A stretch of DNA of 64,000 nt from Ancylomarina subtilis (GTDB lineage: Bacteria > Bacteroidota > Bacteroidia > Bacteroidales > Marinifilaceae), in assembly GCF_004217115.1 (NCBI RefSeq), contig NZ_SHKN01000001.1, positions 995,781 through 1,059,780 of the forward strand. The letters run 5' to 3'. The notes under the pieces are model-generated. The model did not search any database. It saw only the letters and a program-made list of their open reading frames with translations, and was not told where the DNA came from. A program made the translations under genes and the position numbers. Shown in pieces: positions 8,074 to 17,437 of the stretch. How positions within the stretch are numbered: position 1 is the first letter of the stretch; every line of letters starts with the position of its first letter.

Positions 8074-8231
8074 TATGTACGCTTTATAGCAATCATCTCG
8101 TTAAAATAAGCCTTAGAAATATTGCTGACAACGAACATTGTCGAGGGGAGTGACTCAGCAAATTGGAAATACTTTGAATAGCGTTTCTAAAGTATTTAGA
8201 GAGCAACTTACAGAACAAAACTTCATCTTAT

Positions 8232-8305
8232 AATCTGCAAGCAAGTCCGCCATGGTGGTTGAATTGTAGATCTAAGTTAAAGAATAATTTCTTTAAACTC
8301 CAAAT
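8232..8305. repeat. ~75-bp segment with a partial copy at 17358-17430
   Basis: ATCTGCAAGCAAGTCCGC is identical at 8232-8249 and 17358-17375, and is followed in both places by GAATT..., TTAA... and CTTTAAA-CTC blocks. Here the segment overlaps the promoter of the 7566 gene. Confidence 0.55.
8272..8304 (-). promoter_or_regulatory. Shared-class promoter 1 (TTTGGAGTTTAAAG ... TAACTTAG)
   Basis: Minus strand: TTTG at 8304-8301, 21-nt spacer, TAACTTAG at 8279-8272. The extended string TTTGGAGTTTAAAG and the spacer length are the same at 46203-46235 and 49959-49991. The predicted transcript would have a ~700-nt leader containing array 1 before the start codon at 7566. Confidence 0.6.
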
Positions 8306-8610
8306 AAAAATGACTCTTAACATCAAAAATGTGTCATTTATCACACAAAAGCACCTATTCAGAACAAAGCCAATAGGCAGATTTTACGAGGGATTTCCAA
8401 ATAAACTGGATGCTATCATTATTTTTTCACCCCATACACAATTGTTAATACCCAAAGCTAAGAATAAAGACAAAAACCATTATTAAAGACTGAATTGATG
8501 GTGTATAGAGGAATCAAAATCCAATTAATACGGGAGAATTATTTTGCTCCTTTATAAAAAGGCAAAACAATTTGGCTAAAAAACACCCGCTATGTATGCA
8601 AAAACAAATT

Positions 8611-8640
8611 TTGTCCCAGCTCGCTGTTTTCGTAAATTTA
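8611..8640 (+). promoter_or_regulatory. Predicted promoter of the slipin gene
   Basis: TTG at 8611-8613, 19-nt spacer, TAAATTTA at 8633-8640, matching the Bacteroidota -33/-7 form. It lies ~55 bp before the start at 8696. Confidence 0.5.
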
Positions 8641-8695
8641 TAGTAGCAAACTTAACTCTTACAATAAGATTATCAATCATTTAAAAACAAGCCTT

Positions 8696-9439
8696 ATGAA
8701 TGCTCTATTACTTTTCAGCCTTGCTTTTATTGTATTTTTATTAAGTGGTATCCGAATCATTTTCGAATACAAAAGAGCTTTGAAATTCCGATTTGGGAAA
8801 TACGTCAAGCTACTTAAACCAGGCTTCAGGTGGGTGATCCCTCTGGTTGAAACCATTCAAATTGTTGACATCCGTGTGATTACCATTAACATCGATTCAC
8901 AGGAAGTGATGACCGAAGACAATGTACCTTGCAGTATAGATGGGGTTGTTTTTTTTAAGATTGATGATCCCGAAAAAGCCGTATTGGAAGTTGAAGAATT
9001 CAAATTTGCCATTATGCAGCTGGCTCAGGCCGCCCTAAGAGATGTGTGTGGAAAGGTTGAACTCGATACGATTCTATCGAAACGAGAGGAAATGGGGAAA
9101 AACATTAAACACATTGTTGAACAGGAAACTCAGGCATGGGGTATTATCATTATCGACGTGAAGATTAAAGATATTCAGTTGCCTGAAAACATGAAACGGA
9201 TGATGGCCAATCAGGCTGAAGCCGAACGCTCACGCAGAGCTCGAATTATTCTTGCTCTGGCCGAGGAACAAGCTGCTGAAAATTTATTGGCCGCTGGTAA
9301 ACTCATCGACAAATCACCTTCAGCTATTAAACTAAGGCTTTATCAAACCCTGGCCAATATTGCCTCTGAAAAGAACTCAACCATTCTTTTCCCATTCCCG
9401 GAGGAGGTTTTGCCAAGGAATACAAAAAAGGAGGAATAG
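8696..9439 (+). CDS. Slipin / stomatin-like SPFH-domain membrane protein
   Basis: 247 residues. One N-terminal membrane segment (LLLFSLAFIVFLLSGIRIIF) is followed by EYKRALKFRFGKYVKLLKPGFRWVIPLVE, the typical SPFH entry, and a Band 7 domain to about residue 180. A helical tail contains the EAERSRRARIILALAEEQAAENLLAAG segment characteristic of stomatins. Such proteins oligomerise on the inner membrane and organise microdomains. Slipins are often paired with an NfeD gene; none is next to it here. Hairpins follow at 9481-9508 and 9531-9575. Confidence 0.9.
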   Translation: MNALLLFSLAFIVFLLSGIRIIFEYKRALKFRFGKYVKLLKPGFRWVIPLVETIQIVDIRVITINIDSQEVMTEDNVPCSIDGVVFFKIDDPEKAVLEVEEFKFAIMQLAQAALRDVCGKVELDTILSKREEMGKNIKHIVEQETQAWGIIIIDVKIKDIQLPENMKRMMANQAEAERSRRARIILALAEEQAAENLLAAGKLIDKSPSAIKLRLYQTLANIASEKNSTILFPFPEEVLPRNTKKEE

Positions 9440-9530
9440 GTGGTATTTGCTCGTACCTCAAATTAATATGACTTTCCAGGAAACTCATAAGCCCCTTCAT
9501 GAGTTTGGGTGAAGAATGTAAACAAAACGA

Positions 9531-9575
9531 GACCTGACAGGTTTATAAGCAAGACGCAAATAAACCTGTCAGGTC
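9531..9575. repeat. Long perfect inverted repeat (16-bp stem)
   Basis: GACCTGACAGGTTTAT and its exact complement ATAAACCTGTCAGGTC are separated by 13 nt. It lies between the convergent slipin and HAD genes. There is no T-run, so it is either an atypical transcript end structure or a repeat remnant. A shorter related ACCTGTC/GACAGGT hairpin is at 1656-1675. Confidence 0.7.
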
Positions 9576-9689
9576 TGTGGTAAACATGGTTGAAACAGAA
9601 AAAAGCCACTCACAGACTGCAAGTGGTTTGTATTTTGTTTTTATGAATCTATAGGCGTTTTCGAATTTCAAGTCGTTATCTCTTCCCTC

Positions 9690-10493
9690 TTAAACCAGAA
9701 TATATTTTTCGACCACCTCGGCAACACCATGATTATTATTGGAGGCCACAATAAGATCAGCTCGATCGCGAAGTTCTGGAGTCACATTATCGACCCAAAC
9801 GCCCAAGCCGGCATATTCGACCATGCTTAAGTCGTTGCCAGCATTGCCTACAGCGATAATCTCCTCACGGCTAATACCTAGCTTCTCAGCCAAACGGGCA
9901 ATACTTGCTGCCTTATCAATTCCCTGTGGCATCACCTCAAGGAAAAAAGGTTTCGAAAGAGCGACACTCTCATTAGGTTTCTCTTTCTTCAATTTGGCTT
10001 CAATAGTTTTCAGATATTCAGGTTCCTGCAACAACAGACATTTAATTGCCGATCCGGTCACAGCGGTCTTAAAGCAGTCAACTTTATTGAATTTCATCTG
10101 CGTTAGCTCAACCTCCACATCGATGTATTTCGAGATGGATTCACTGATGATGCTATCGGAAGTATAGGTAATGATATCCACATTATTCGCCATACTAAAA
10201 TCGTGCAAACTGTGTATTTGCTCTTGAGAAAGGCTCTGCTCAAAAATATTTGCCTGCTGAGTTAAATCGGTAATCACCGCCCCATTGTATGAAATGATAT
10301 AGGAACCGTATTTTTTTAAATCGAGCTCCTCGGCATACTGAAGCATAGCAGGCGTTGGACGTCCTGAAGCCAAAACGACATAAACACCCTGCTCCTGTGC
10401 TTTCATGAGCATTTCTTTGTTTCTATCTGATATGCTGTGATCGTCACGCAAAAGCGTATCGTCAAGATCAAGCACTAACATTTTATATTTCAT
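9690..10493 (-). CDS. Cof-type HAD-IIB family hydrolase
   Basis: About 267 residues from MKYKMLVLDLDDTLL (ATG at 10493); an in-frame ATG nine codons upstream (10520) is possible. HAD motif I is LDLDDTLL. Motif II is VVLASGRP, with the typical IIB cap following (YIISYNGAVITD). Conserved Lys and motif III/IV are at ...GIDKAASIARLAEKLGI...VGNAGNDLSMVEYAGLGVWVDN. Cof-type proteins are cytosolic phosphatases acting on sugar phosphates, FMN or related metabolites. The substrate is not evident. It is a single-gene unit. Confidence 0.9.
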   Translation of the reverse strand: MKYKMLVLDLDDTLLRDDHSISDRNKEMLMKAQEQGVYVVLASGRPTPAMLQYAEELDLKKYGSYIISYNGAVITDLTQQANIFEQSLSQEQIHSLHDFSMANNVDIITYTSDSIISESISKYIDVEVELTQMKFNKVDCFKTAVTGSAIKCLLLQEPEYLKTIEAKLKKEKPNESVALSKPFFLEVMPQGIDKAASIARLAEKLGISREEIIAVGNAGNDLSMVEYAGLGVWVDNVTPELRDRADLIVASNNNHGVAEVVEKYILV

Positions 10494-11128
10494 CTGTTTA
10501 CAATTGTCTGTTTTTGCCACATGCCACTCAGCATGAGCCTATCATCCTACCCCTGTATATAAAACTTACCTGTCATGACCGTTTCATCTGTCCTGAAAAC
10601 ATTATGAATGATCACAGGCAATCCTGACCTATGAATATAGACCGTCATGATTCTGTCTGATAAAATTCCGGGAATGGCTCCTTTTATCTCACTATTCTCC
10701 TCTCTCCTTCACAAATCCACTCTTCTCTTATTGGGGAAACTGATTTTAGAGATCGCAACCCATTTTCTTGAGATATGGAGCCTTGAGGCTTTCAATTTTC
10801 AGCCTGCGAAAGTATAAACAAATATCGATTTAGCGGCAAGAACAACTGTTCTATTTGCAAATCAGGGCGTAAAATAAAAAAGGTGCAGCCTTTCGACCAC
10901 ACCCGACCTATTTTAACCCCATTAAAATAGATACAAAAAATCCTTATCTCGCTTAATGATGCATTGTTTAAATACATCGACACGAAAAACATTTTTTTAA
11001 TAAATCCTTGTCGTTTTGGACAAAAACAAATACAAGTATTTTTAACTTTAGGTTAGATGAAAGAATTGCACAAAGGTTGCGTTAGGATCTAAAAAAATAT
11101 ATATATTTTTTTTAGCTATGACTCATAA
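10494..11128. other. Intergenic region without a recognised gene
   Basis: About 630 bp between the HAD gene start and the kinase gene end. It holds one terminator (10876-10904) and CCTGTCATGA-like words near 10570-10640. Short reading frames here overlap the terminator and look random. Confidence 0.5.
10876..10904 (-). terminator. Putative terminator downstream of the NtrY/NtrC pair
   Basis: Minus strand GGTGTGGTC-GAAA-GGCTGCACC followed by TTTTTTA. The stem has three G-U pairs. It lies ~225 bp after the kinase stop. Confidence 0.6.
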
Positions 11129-12475
11129 TCAATTATACGACGGAAAGTTGAGTTCAACCTTGCAGCCTTCACCATAAACAGACTCCAACGAAATTTTAGC
11201 CTGATGCAAACGCATAATTTGTCGGGTAATACTCAAACCAATACCCGAACCATTCTCTCGTGTCGTGAAAAAGGGCACAAAAATATTTTTGATATCATCT
11301 GCTTTTATTCCTACACCATTATCAATGATTTTTATCAGGGTATTTCCCTCATTGGCTCTGCTGGCAAGCACCTGTAGAATCCCCCTATCGGTAATGGCAT
11401 GTTGCGCATTCTGAATCAAATTGACCAAAACCTGAACCATGAGTTTTTCATCAGCCTCTATTAACAGATCATCTTCTTCGATAGAAAAGTGGTAATCAAT
11501 TTTTGTATCATCATCCAGGGCGAGCAAAGCCTTAACATGCTCAAACAGATGTTTTAGACTGACCCTTTTTAATTGGGGTTTTGGTATTCGGGTGAGTTGA
11601 CGGTAGTTATCTACAAAGTGCATCAAGCCCTCTCCTTGTTCCTGAATCACTTGTAAACCCAGTCGGGTTTTAGACAGGTTTTTCTCTCCTATCACACTTT
11701 CAGCATCAATCTGAGAATACGTTTGAACAAGTGTTTCTGAAAGTGAAGTTAAAGGCGCAATGGAATTCATAATCTCATGCGTCAGGACGGATATTAAACG
11801 CTGCCAGGACTCCAGCTCTGTGGCATCCATTTCACTTTTAATATCAGTGAAAGAAAGCAATTTCCAGTTTTCATTACCGAGCTTGATACAGGTACAGGAT
11901 ACAAGCAAATGCAAGGTTCTTTGTTTGACTTGCGTTTTTAAGACCCGACTCTCACCCGCTTTTATCCTCTGAAAAAGTTCAACCAAATTGGGATCCGTTT
12001 TCAATAAGGCTTTTATACTCACCAAATGATGTACTCCCAATAACTCCCTCCCCTTTCGGTTGATCCCCTCAACCATGCCCTGAGAATTAAAAGTCAGGAT
12101 GCCCACGGCTGCATTCTCTATAATGGCATCACTTACAATCTCCTTCTGTTGGTATTTCATGCGAAGGTCTTTAATAATCTGATTCACCCCTTGCATGCTT
12201 TCTCGCAAAGCATCAAAGGATTTTCCTTCACCATAATGCTGCAGGTTGAGTGCCGTTTCATCATTTTTAACCGCCAGAAAAAATTGACTCAGTAATCGAT
12301 TCGTTGAATTCAGATCGTGTAGCATACGGTAAAACAAATAAAGAATCAGAGCCATAGGGGCAAGAGCTAAAAGTGGGTAAACACTCACCCACAACAACCA
12401 GCCCATAGAAACAGAAAGAAGCACAATCAAACTGAGTTTCAATATTAATCGCACAAAGAGTTTCTTATAAATCAT
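11129..12475 (-). CDS. NtrY-type membrane sensor histidine kinase
   Basis: 448 residues. Two N-terminal membrane helices (about 10-30 and 32-50) with almost no periplasmic loop. A PAS domain follows around 110-200 (ENAAVGILTFNSQGMVEGINRKGRELLGV). Then come the HisKA box LTHEIMNSIAPL (phospho-His near 232), N box LVNLIQNAQHAI, G1 IIDNGVGI, F box FFTTRENGSGIGLS and the terminal G2. It overlaps the upstream regulator gene by 11 bp, so both come from one mRNA. It presumably phosphorylates that regulator in response to an intramembrane or cytosolic cue. Confidence 0.9.
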   Translation of the reverse strand: MIYKKLFVRLILKLSLIVLLSVSMGWLLWVSVYPLLALAPMALILYLFYRMLHDLNSTNRLLSQFFLAVKNDETALNLQHYGEGKSFDALRESMQGVNQIIKDLRMKYQQKEIVSDAIIENAAVGILTFNSQGMVEGINRKGRELLGVHHLVSIKALLKTDPNLVELFQRIKAGESRVLKTQVKQRTLHLLVSCTCIKLGNENWKLLSFTDIKSEMDATELESWQRLISVLTHEIMNSIAPLTSLSETLVQTYSQIDAESVIGEKNLSKTRLGLQVIQEQGEGLMHFVDNYRQLTRIPKPQLKRVSLKHLFEHVKALLALDDDTKIDYHFSIEEDDLLIEADEKLMVQVLVNLIQNAQHAITDRGILQVLASRANEGNTLIKIIDNGVGIKADDIKNIFVPFFTTRENGSGIGLSITRQIMRLHQAKISLESVYGEGCKVELNFPSYN

Positions 12476-13829
12476 ACTTCTTTAGTTTATTATAGAGTGT
12501 CGGACGGGTCACACCCAATTCATTTGCAATACGACTCATATTCCCCTCGTGATGCTCCAGGGCCAAAGCAATGATTTCCTTTTCCATATCAGCCAGACTG
12601 GTTGCTTTGTATTTCCCATTCCCCTTAGGGACTTGATGAAAAAGGAACTCATCTGCCATCAGTTTGTTGTTATCAGTAAGAATCACGGCCTTCTCTATGG
12701 TATGCTGCAATTCTCTCACATTACCCGGCCAGTTATATTGTATCAGCTTATCCAGAGTCTTTGACGAAAAGCACAGTTTAGGTTTGTCGTACTTTTGAGC
12801 ATACTTACGCAGATAAAACTCAGCCAAAACGGCAATATCTTCTCCCCGTTTGCGCAATGGCGGCACATCAATATGTATGGTATTGATTCGATAGAGTAAA
12901 TCTTCACGAAATTCCCCCTCGGCAACCATTTGTATCAGGTTTTTATTCGTGGCACAAACCAAACGAATATCAATCTCTCTGATTTGATTATCCCCCAAAC
13001 GAATCAGTTGACGGGTTTGCAAAACGGACAGGAGTTTTGCTTGCATAGGCAAAGACAAATTACCAATCTCATCGAGAAAAAGGGTGCCACCCGAAGCCAA
13101 TTCGAATCGGCCTGACTTATCGGCTTTAGCATCAGTAAAAGCACCTTTGACATGCCCAAACAGCTCACTCTCGAATAAGGATTCGGATACGGCGCCCATA
13201 TCAACTGTAATCAGTGCAGCCTCCCGCCTTGCTGACTGGGCATGAATTTCACGAGCGATCAGCTCTTTTCCTGTGCCATTCTCACCCAATATGAGAACAT
13301 TTACATCAGTAGTCGCAACTTTTTGTATAATCCTGTTTAAATTGAGCATAACCTTTGATCGCCCTATCATTTGAGTTTCACTCCGATTCAACACCTGGGT
13401 TAAACTTTGCTTCTCACCTTCCAGCCGATCAATCTTCTGTTTTGATTGCCGCAACTGAATAGCTGTTTGGATGGTCGTAATCAATTTTCTGTTATCCCAG
13501 GGTTTCAAAACAAAGTCCACAGCCCCTAACTTAATGGCTTTAACGGCCAGTTCCACATCGCCATATGCTGTCAATAGAATAATACTGAGCTTGGGATCGT
13601 GTTCCACTATTTTAGTCAACCAATAAATGCCTTCGTTACCCGTATTCACGCCTGCCGAAAAGTTCATATCCAACACCACGACATCAATCGCATGATTCTC
13701 CAGTGTACTCAACAGACAATTGGGATTAGATAAGGTGATCACCTCATCAAACTCATCCTGAAGCAGGAGTTGCAAGGCCACCAGGACGGATTTTTGATCA
13801 TCAACAACTAAGATTTTTCCAGTAGACAT
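12465..13829 (-). CDS. NtrC-family sigma-54 response regulator
   Basis: 454 residues in three parts. A receiver domain occupies 1-120 (acceptor Asp in VVVLDMNF near 53). An AAA+ sigma-54 activator domain spans ~155-380, with Walker A GENGTGKE, the sigma-54 contact loop as GAFTDA rather than GAFTGA, Walker B GGTLFLDEIG and the R-finger region. A Fis-type HTH ends the protein (MSRIANELGVTRPTLYNKLKKYDL). It overlaps the kinase gene and is divergent from the ABC transporter operon, whose upstream region carries a -24/-12-like site, so that operon is the likely target. Confidence 0.92.
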   Translation of the reverse strand: MSTGKILVVDDQKSVLVALQLLLQDEFDEVITLSNPNCLLSTLENHAIDVVVLDMNFSAGVNTGNEGIYWLTKIVEHDPKLSIILLTAYGDVELAVKAIKLGAVDFVLKPWDNRKLITTIQTAIQLRQSKQKIDRLEGEKQSLTQVLNRSETQMIGRSKVMLNLNRIIQKVATTDVNVLILGENGTGKELIAREIHAQSARREAALITVDMGAVSESLFESELFGHVKGAFTDAKADKSGRFELASGGTLFLDEIGNLSLPMQAKLLSVLQTRQLIRLGDNQIREIDIRLVCATNKNLIQMVAEGEFREDLLYRINTIHIDVPPLRKRGEDIAVLAEFYLRKYAQKYDKPKLCFSSKTLDKLIQYNWPGNVRELQHTIEKAVILTDNNKLMADEFLFHQVPKGNGKYKATSLADMEKEIIALALEHHEGNMSRIANELGVTRPTLYNKLKKYDL

Positions 13830-13850
13830 AATTTCATAACTTTAGCTCAT

Positions 13851-13881
13851 CAAATGTAAAAATAAGAAGCAAACCAGTCAA
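13851..13881 (-). promoter_or_regulatory. Predicted promoter of the NtrC/NtrY operon
   Basis: Minus strand TTG (13881-13879), 20-nt spacer, TACATTTG (13858-13851), a full match to TAnnTTTG, 22 bp before the start codon at 13829. Confidence 0.55.
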
Positions 13882-13989
13882 CATAGTGTAAAATATTCTT
13901 ACAGTCATTTTCATTTTTTTTACAATTGAAAAGCACTGTTCCAGAGATTTAGAACAACAAAACCCTGATTCTCTACACATAAACTCTTG

Positions 13990-14005
13990 TGGCATACCGA
14001 TTGAT
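13990..14005 (+). promoter_or_regulatory. Probable sigma-54 (-24/-12) promoter of the ABC operon
   Basis: TGGCATACCGATTGAT aligns with the consensus TGGCACG-N4-TTGCW: GG and TTG are at the required spacing, and the -12 GC is GA. Transcription would begin near 14017, ~80 nt before the ABC ATPase start at 14095. The adjacent divergent gene encodes a sigma-54 activator, which supports the call. Confidence 0.55.
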
Positions 14006-14094
14006 TATCGATTTAGAACATAACGACAAGATCAATATCAAAAACTTGATCTGTATGAAATCAATAAAACAATCGTATCACAAAAATTATTGGC

Positions 14095-14793
14095 ATGATA
14101 AAAATTGAAAACCTAAGCAAAAGATTCCGAACCGAAGATGTTGAGACTACCGCACTCAATCAAATTAATATTGAAATAAAAGAAGGTGAATTTGTTGCCA
14201 TTATGGGACCCTCGGGTTGTGGCAAATCAACCCTACTTAATATTTTAGGTATGCTTGATAGTCCAACTTCAGGAAACTATTATTTTAACAAGCAGGAAGT
14301 CGGCAATCAAAAGGAAAGTCAACGCAATGCCATACGTAAAGGCAATATCAATTTTGTATTTCAAAGCTTTAACCTGATTGATGAGCTGAACGTTTTTCGC
14401 AATGTGGAGTTGCCTCTCAACTACCTTAATGTAAGTAAGGCTGATAAAAAGGCCAGAGTCTTAGAAGTTCTCGACCGCATGAAAATTGGGCATCGCAAGC
14501 ACCATTACCCACAACAACTCTCAGGTGGACAACAACAGCGTGTAGCTATTGCCCGTGCCGTATCAGCCAACCCCAAACTTCTGCTTGCCGATGAGCCTAC
14601 AGGTAATCTGGATTCTAAAACCGGGCTGGAAGTGATGAATCTACTCACCGAGCTCAATAGCGAAGGAACAACCATTGTGATGGTCACCCACTCTGAGCGA
14701 GATGCTGAATTTGCTCACCGCGTTATTCGCCTGTTTGATGGTGAAGTGATGACAGAAAAAACCGCCAAAGAATTCGCTACGATTAATTACTAA
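14095..14793 (+). CDS. ABC transporter ATP-binding protein (MacB/LolD type)
   Basis: 232 residues with all ABC ATPase motifs: Walker [10 protein letters not shown] near 38-46, Q-loop FQSFNL, signature [14 protein letters not shown], Walker [14 protein letters not shown], and the switch His in MVTHSE. The sequence is closest to ATPases of the type VII (MacB/LolD/FtsE) group, which drive mechanotransmission rather than ordinary import. The permease gene follows after 16 bp. The operon is divergent from the NtrC gene. Confidence 0.93.
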   Translation: MIKIENLSKRFRTEDVETTALNQINIEIKEGEFVAIMGPSGCGKSTLLNILGMLDSPTSGNYYFNKQEVGNQKESQRNAIRKGNINFVFQSFNLIDELNVFRNVELPLNYLNVSKADKKARVLEVLDRMKIGHRKHHYPQQLSGGQQQRVAIARAVSANPKLLLADEPTGNLDSKTGLEVMNLLTELNSEGTTIVMVTHSERDAEFAHRVIRLFDGEVMTEKTAKEFATINY

Positions 14794-14809
14794 GCTAACA
14801 CCAGAACCC

Positions 14810-17242
14810 ATGATATTGAATCAAATTCTCAAGAATAAAAAATGGTATGGCATCAACACCCTAGGTATAGGACTTGCTTTTGCTGTTGCCCTTATCATAT
14901 TCACCCACGTAAAAAAAGAACTCTCCTACGATAACTTCCACTCAAAGGCGGATGATATTTATCGTATCACAACCGAAGATCAACAATTAGAAGGACAACC
15001 ACCAACATCGGGTATAGATGGGAAATTAATCCTTCCTCTTTATACAAATTTTCCTGACATTAAAGAAGTGGTTCGTCTTATTCACCCGGACAATACAGTT
15101 ATAACTGCGGACAAAAATAATTTTTCAAGCAACCAGCTTTTTTTCACCAATAGCCAATTCTTCAAAGTTTTCGATTATAAATTATTACGAGGAAACAGAA
15201 CAAGTTTATTTAATCAACCCAATCAGGTGGTTATTAGTAAAAAGACAGCACTGGCTTATTTTGGTACAGAAGAAGCTATCGGTAAAGAAATTAGTATTCA
15301 AGTCCAATACTTGTATTCAAAATCGGGCAATTATACCGTTGCTGGTGTTATGGATGACTTTCCAGAAAACTCACATTTTAAAGCAGATCTGTTATTTTCT
15401 ATAAATAATAATGAGGATATCAACCAATTTCATACCTATACATATCTCTTATTACAAAAAGAACGAAACCTAAACTCTCTAAAGAGTTTAATAAATGCAT
15501 ACTGGAAGAAGAATACCAAGGACGGAGAACCTGATCCAATTTCTCAACTCATGCCCCTAAGAGATATTCACCTGTACAGTCACAATGCTGATGAGATGAG
15601 TACAAATGGTAGTATGACCTCCCTGATCATCTTAATTGCAGGTGCTTTGATTGTTTTTCTGATCGCCTTTATCAACTATACCAATTTAAATTACGTGCAG
15701 TTTATTACAGATCTCAAAGATTTTAAAGTCCGGATGATCAATGGCGCTTCCTTAGTCGATTTGGGTCAGATCATTTTTATTCGATCACTTATTCCCATCA
15801 GTTTTGCCATTCTTTTTGGTGGACTATTGGCTTATAATTTCGATACCATAAGTGCATCATCCTTTAATCTGGACATCTCAGCTTTCGATTTACTATGGAT
15901 AAGCCTCATCTTTTATCTGATCTTTGCCTTGGCTTCACTATTACCATTGGCAACAACAAAAGTATCTAAAGACTTGGCTCGTTCACCTTATCAGGGATCT
16001 AAGAAGTTTGTAGCTTCACTCCTTTTCCAGTTTATGCTATCCATTGCTGCCATTATCACAACTATTGTCCTGCATAAACAAATCAATTTGGTGAATAACC
16101 TGCATCCCGGAGATGAGAAATCTGCTATTGTTGTTATGACGGATGTTCCCTATCATATGATTGCCAAATTCGAAGTTTTAAAGGAATCCTTTTTAAAACA
16201 TTCCGAAATCCGAAATGTAAGTGCCGCCTTCTACAAACCCGGGCTTAACATACCTTTTTCTTATCCCTTTGAGATGGAAGGCGCTGATAAAACTGTCGAA
16301 AAGAAACTCAATATGTTTTCCATTGAAGAAGATTTTTTCAAGCTGTTTAATATCAAACCACTGGCAGGCTCATTAGATATGGGTATTACTTCATCAATAC
16401 CATGGGAAAATATTGCCCTTAGAATACACGATCAAAACCCAAACAAAGATGAATTTATAAAAAATCTTAACAATTATACCAAAGAGCATGGTGGCTTTCA
16501 GGAAAAATATATTTTAAATCAGTCAGCATTAAAAGTGCTAGGCATTCAGAACCCTGAAGATGCCATCGGAAAATCTTTTCAATTCAATTTTATGGCTCCG
16601 GAACTGTTTCAAAAAGGTAAGGTGATTGCAGTGATTGGGGACTTGCACTATGGTGACATGTTTTCCAAGGAAGAGCCTATGGTTTTAGCTTCAAAAAATC
16701 TATTCAACAGTACCTTTATTGCAAAGATTGATCCCCGTAGAAAAGCTGAAGCACTTCAATCATTAAAAACAGAATGGGAAACTCTGTCACCTGATCATCC
16801 TTTCAGATATGAGTTTGTTGACGATTTGTATGAACAGATTTATTTTAACCAATACAAAGAGATGAAAGCTTTAACTCTGTTCTCCATCCTATCGATTGTT
16901 CTATCTGTATTGGGTATGTTTGCTTTGTCTTCATTTAGCATTCAACACAAAACCAAAGAGATTGGTATCAGAAAAGCCAATGGATCCACTTCTTTAGAAA
17001 TTCTGACCTTATTGATAAGAGAATACACACAGTGGGTTGTTGTCGCCTTTCTGATTGCTTGCCCCATTGCCTATTATATCGCAAGAGATTGGCTGAGCAA
17101 CTTTGCATATCATATTGAACTAAGCTGGTGGATATTTGTAGTATCCGGTGTTATGGCATTAATCATTGCTATACTAACGGTCAGCTGGCAAACCTGGAAA
17201 GCCGCTACACAGAATCCTGTGGAAGCACTTAAGTACGAGTAA
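14810..17242 (+). CDS. MacB/FtsX-family ABC permease
   Basis: 810 residues. The N-terminal membrane helix (~15-32) carries a LSYDNFHSKADDIYRIT block typical of Bacteroidota MacB-like permeases. A periplasmic MacB_PCD domain follows, then three helices (~280-390), a fourth near 405-425, a second periplasmic domain, and three C-terminal helices (~680-800) with the FtsX signature KTKEIGIRKANG. The total is roughly eight helices with two extracytoplasmic domains. It works with the upstream ATPase, probably in efflux of an antimicrobial or in envelope maintenance. No membrane-fusion protein gene is in the operon. Confidence 0.9.
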   Translation: MILNQILKNKKWYGINTLGIGLAFAVALIIFTHVKKELSYDNFHSKADDIYRITTEDQQLEGQPPTSGIDGKLILPLYTNFPDIKEVVRLIHPDNTVITADKNNFSSNQLFFTNSQFFKVFDYKLLRGNRTSLFNQPNQVVISKKTALAYFGTEEAIGKEISIQVQYLYSKSGNYTVAGVMDDFPENSHFKADLLFSINNNEDINQFHTYTYLLLQKERNLNSLKSLINAYWKKNTKDGEPDPISQLMPLRDIHLYSHNADEMSTNGSMTSLIILIAGALIVFLIAFINYTNLNYVQFITDLKDFKVRMINGASLVDLGQIIFIRSLIPISFAILFGGLLAYNFDTISASSFNLDISAFDLLWISLIFYLIFALASLLPLATTKVSKDLARSPYQGSKKFVASLLFQFMLSIAAIITTIVLHKQINLVNNLHPGDEKSAIVVMTDVPYHMIAKFEVLKESFLKHSEIRNVSAAFYKPGLNIPFSYPFEMEGADKTVEKKLNMFSIEEDFFKLFNIKPLAGSLDMGITSSIPWENIALRIHDQNPNKDEFIKNLNNYTKEHGGFQEKYILNQSALKVLGIQNPEDAIGKSFQFNFMAPELFQKGKVIAVIGDLHYGDMFSKEEPMVLASKNLFNSTFIAKIDPRRKAEALQSLKTEWETLSPDHPFRYEFVDDLYEQIYFNQYKEMKALTLFSILSIVLSVLGMFALSSFSIQHKTKEIGIRKANGSTSLEILTLLIREYTQWVVVAFLIACPIAYYIARDWLSNFAYHIELSWWIFVVSGVMALIIAILTVSWQTWKAATQNPVEALKYE

Positions 17243-17270
17243 ATAAAAAACCGTTTCCTATTTACTTGCA

Positions 17271-17303
17271 AAGAAGACTTCCTCATTCCTGGGAAGTCTT
17301 CTT
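17271..17303 (+). terminator. Hairpin after the ABC permease gene
   Basis: Perfect 12-bp stem AAGAAGACTTCC / GGAAGTCTTCTT, 9-nt loop, followed by a weak T-rich stretch (ACTATTTT). Confidence 0.65.
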
Positions 17304-17437
17304 ACTATTTTAGCCAGAAACAATTTACTTATTTAAATTCCATTTTGTCTTTTCTATCTGCAAGCAAGTCCGCTGTATAAAGTTTGAATTTCCTTTAACT
17401 TAATTATCTTTAAAGCTCATTCAAATATTCAATTCTC

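Noticed and set aside
10570-10680. A third possible 21-bp array (CCTGTCATGA-like words)
   Set aside because: The words recur at irregular distances and do not keep a 21-bp register.
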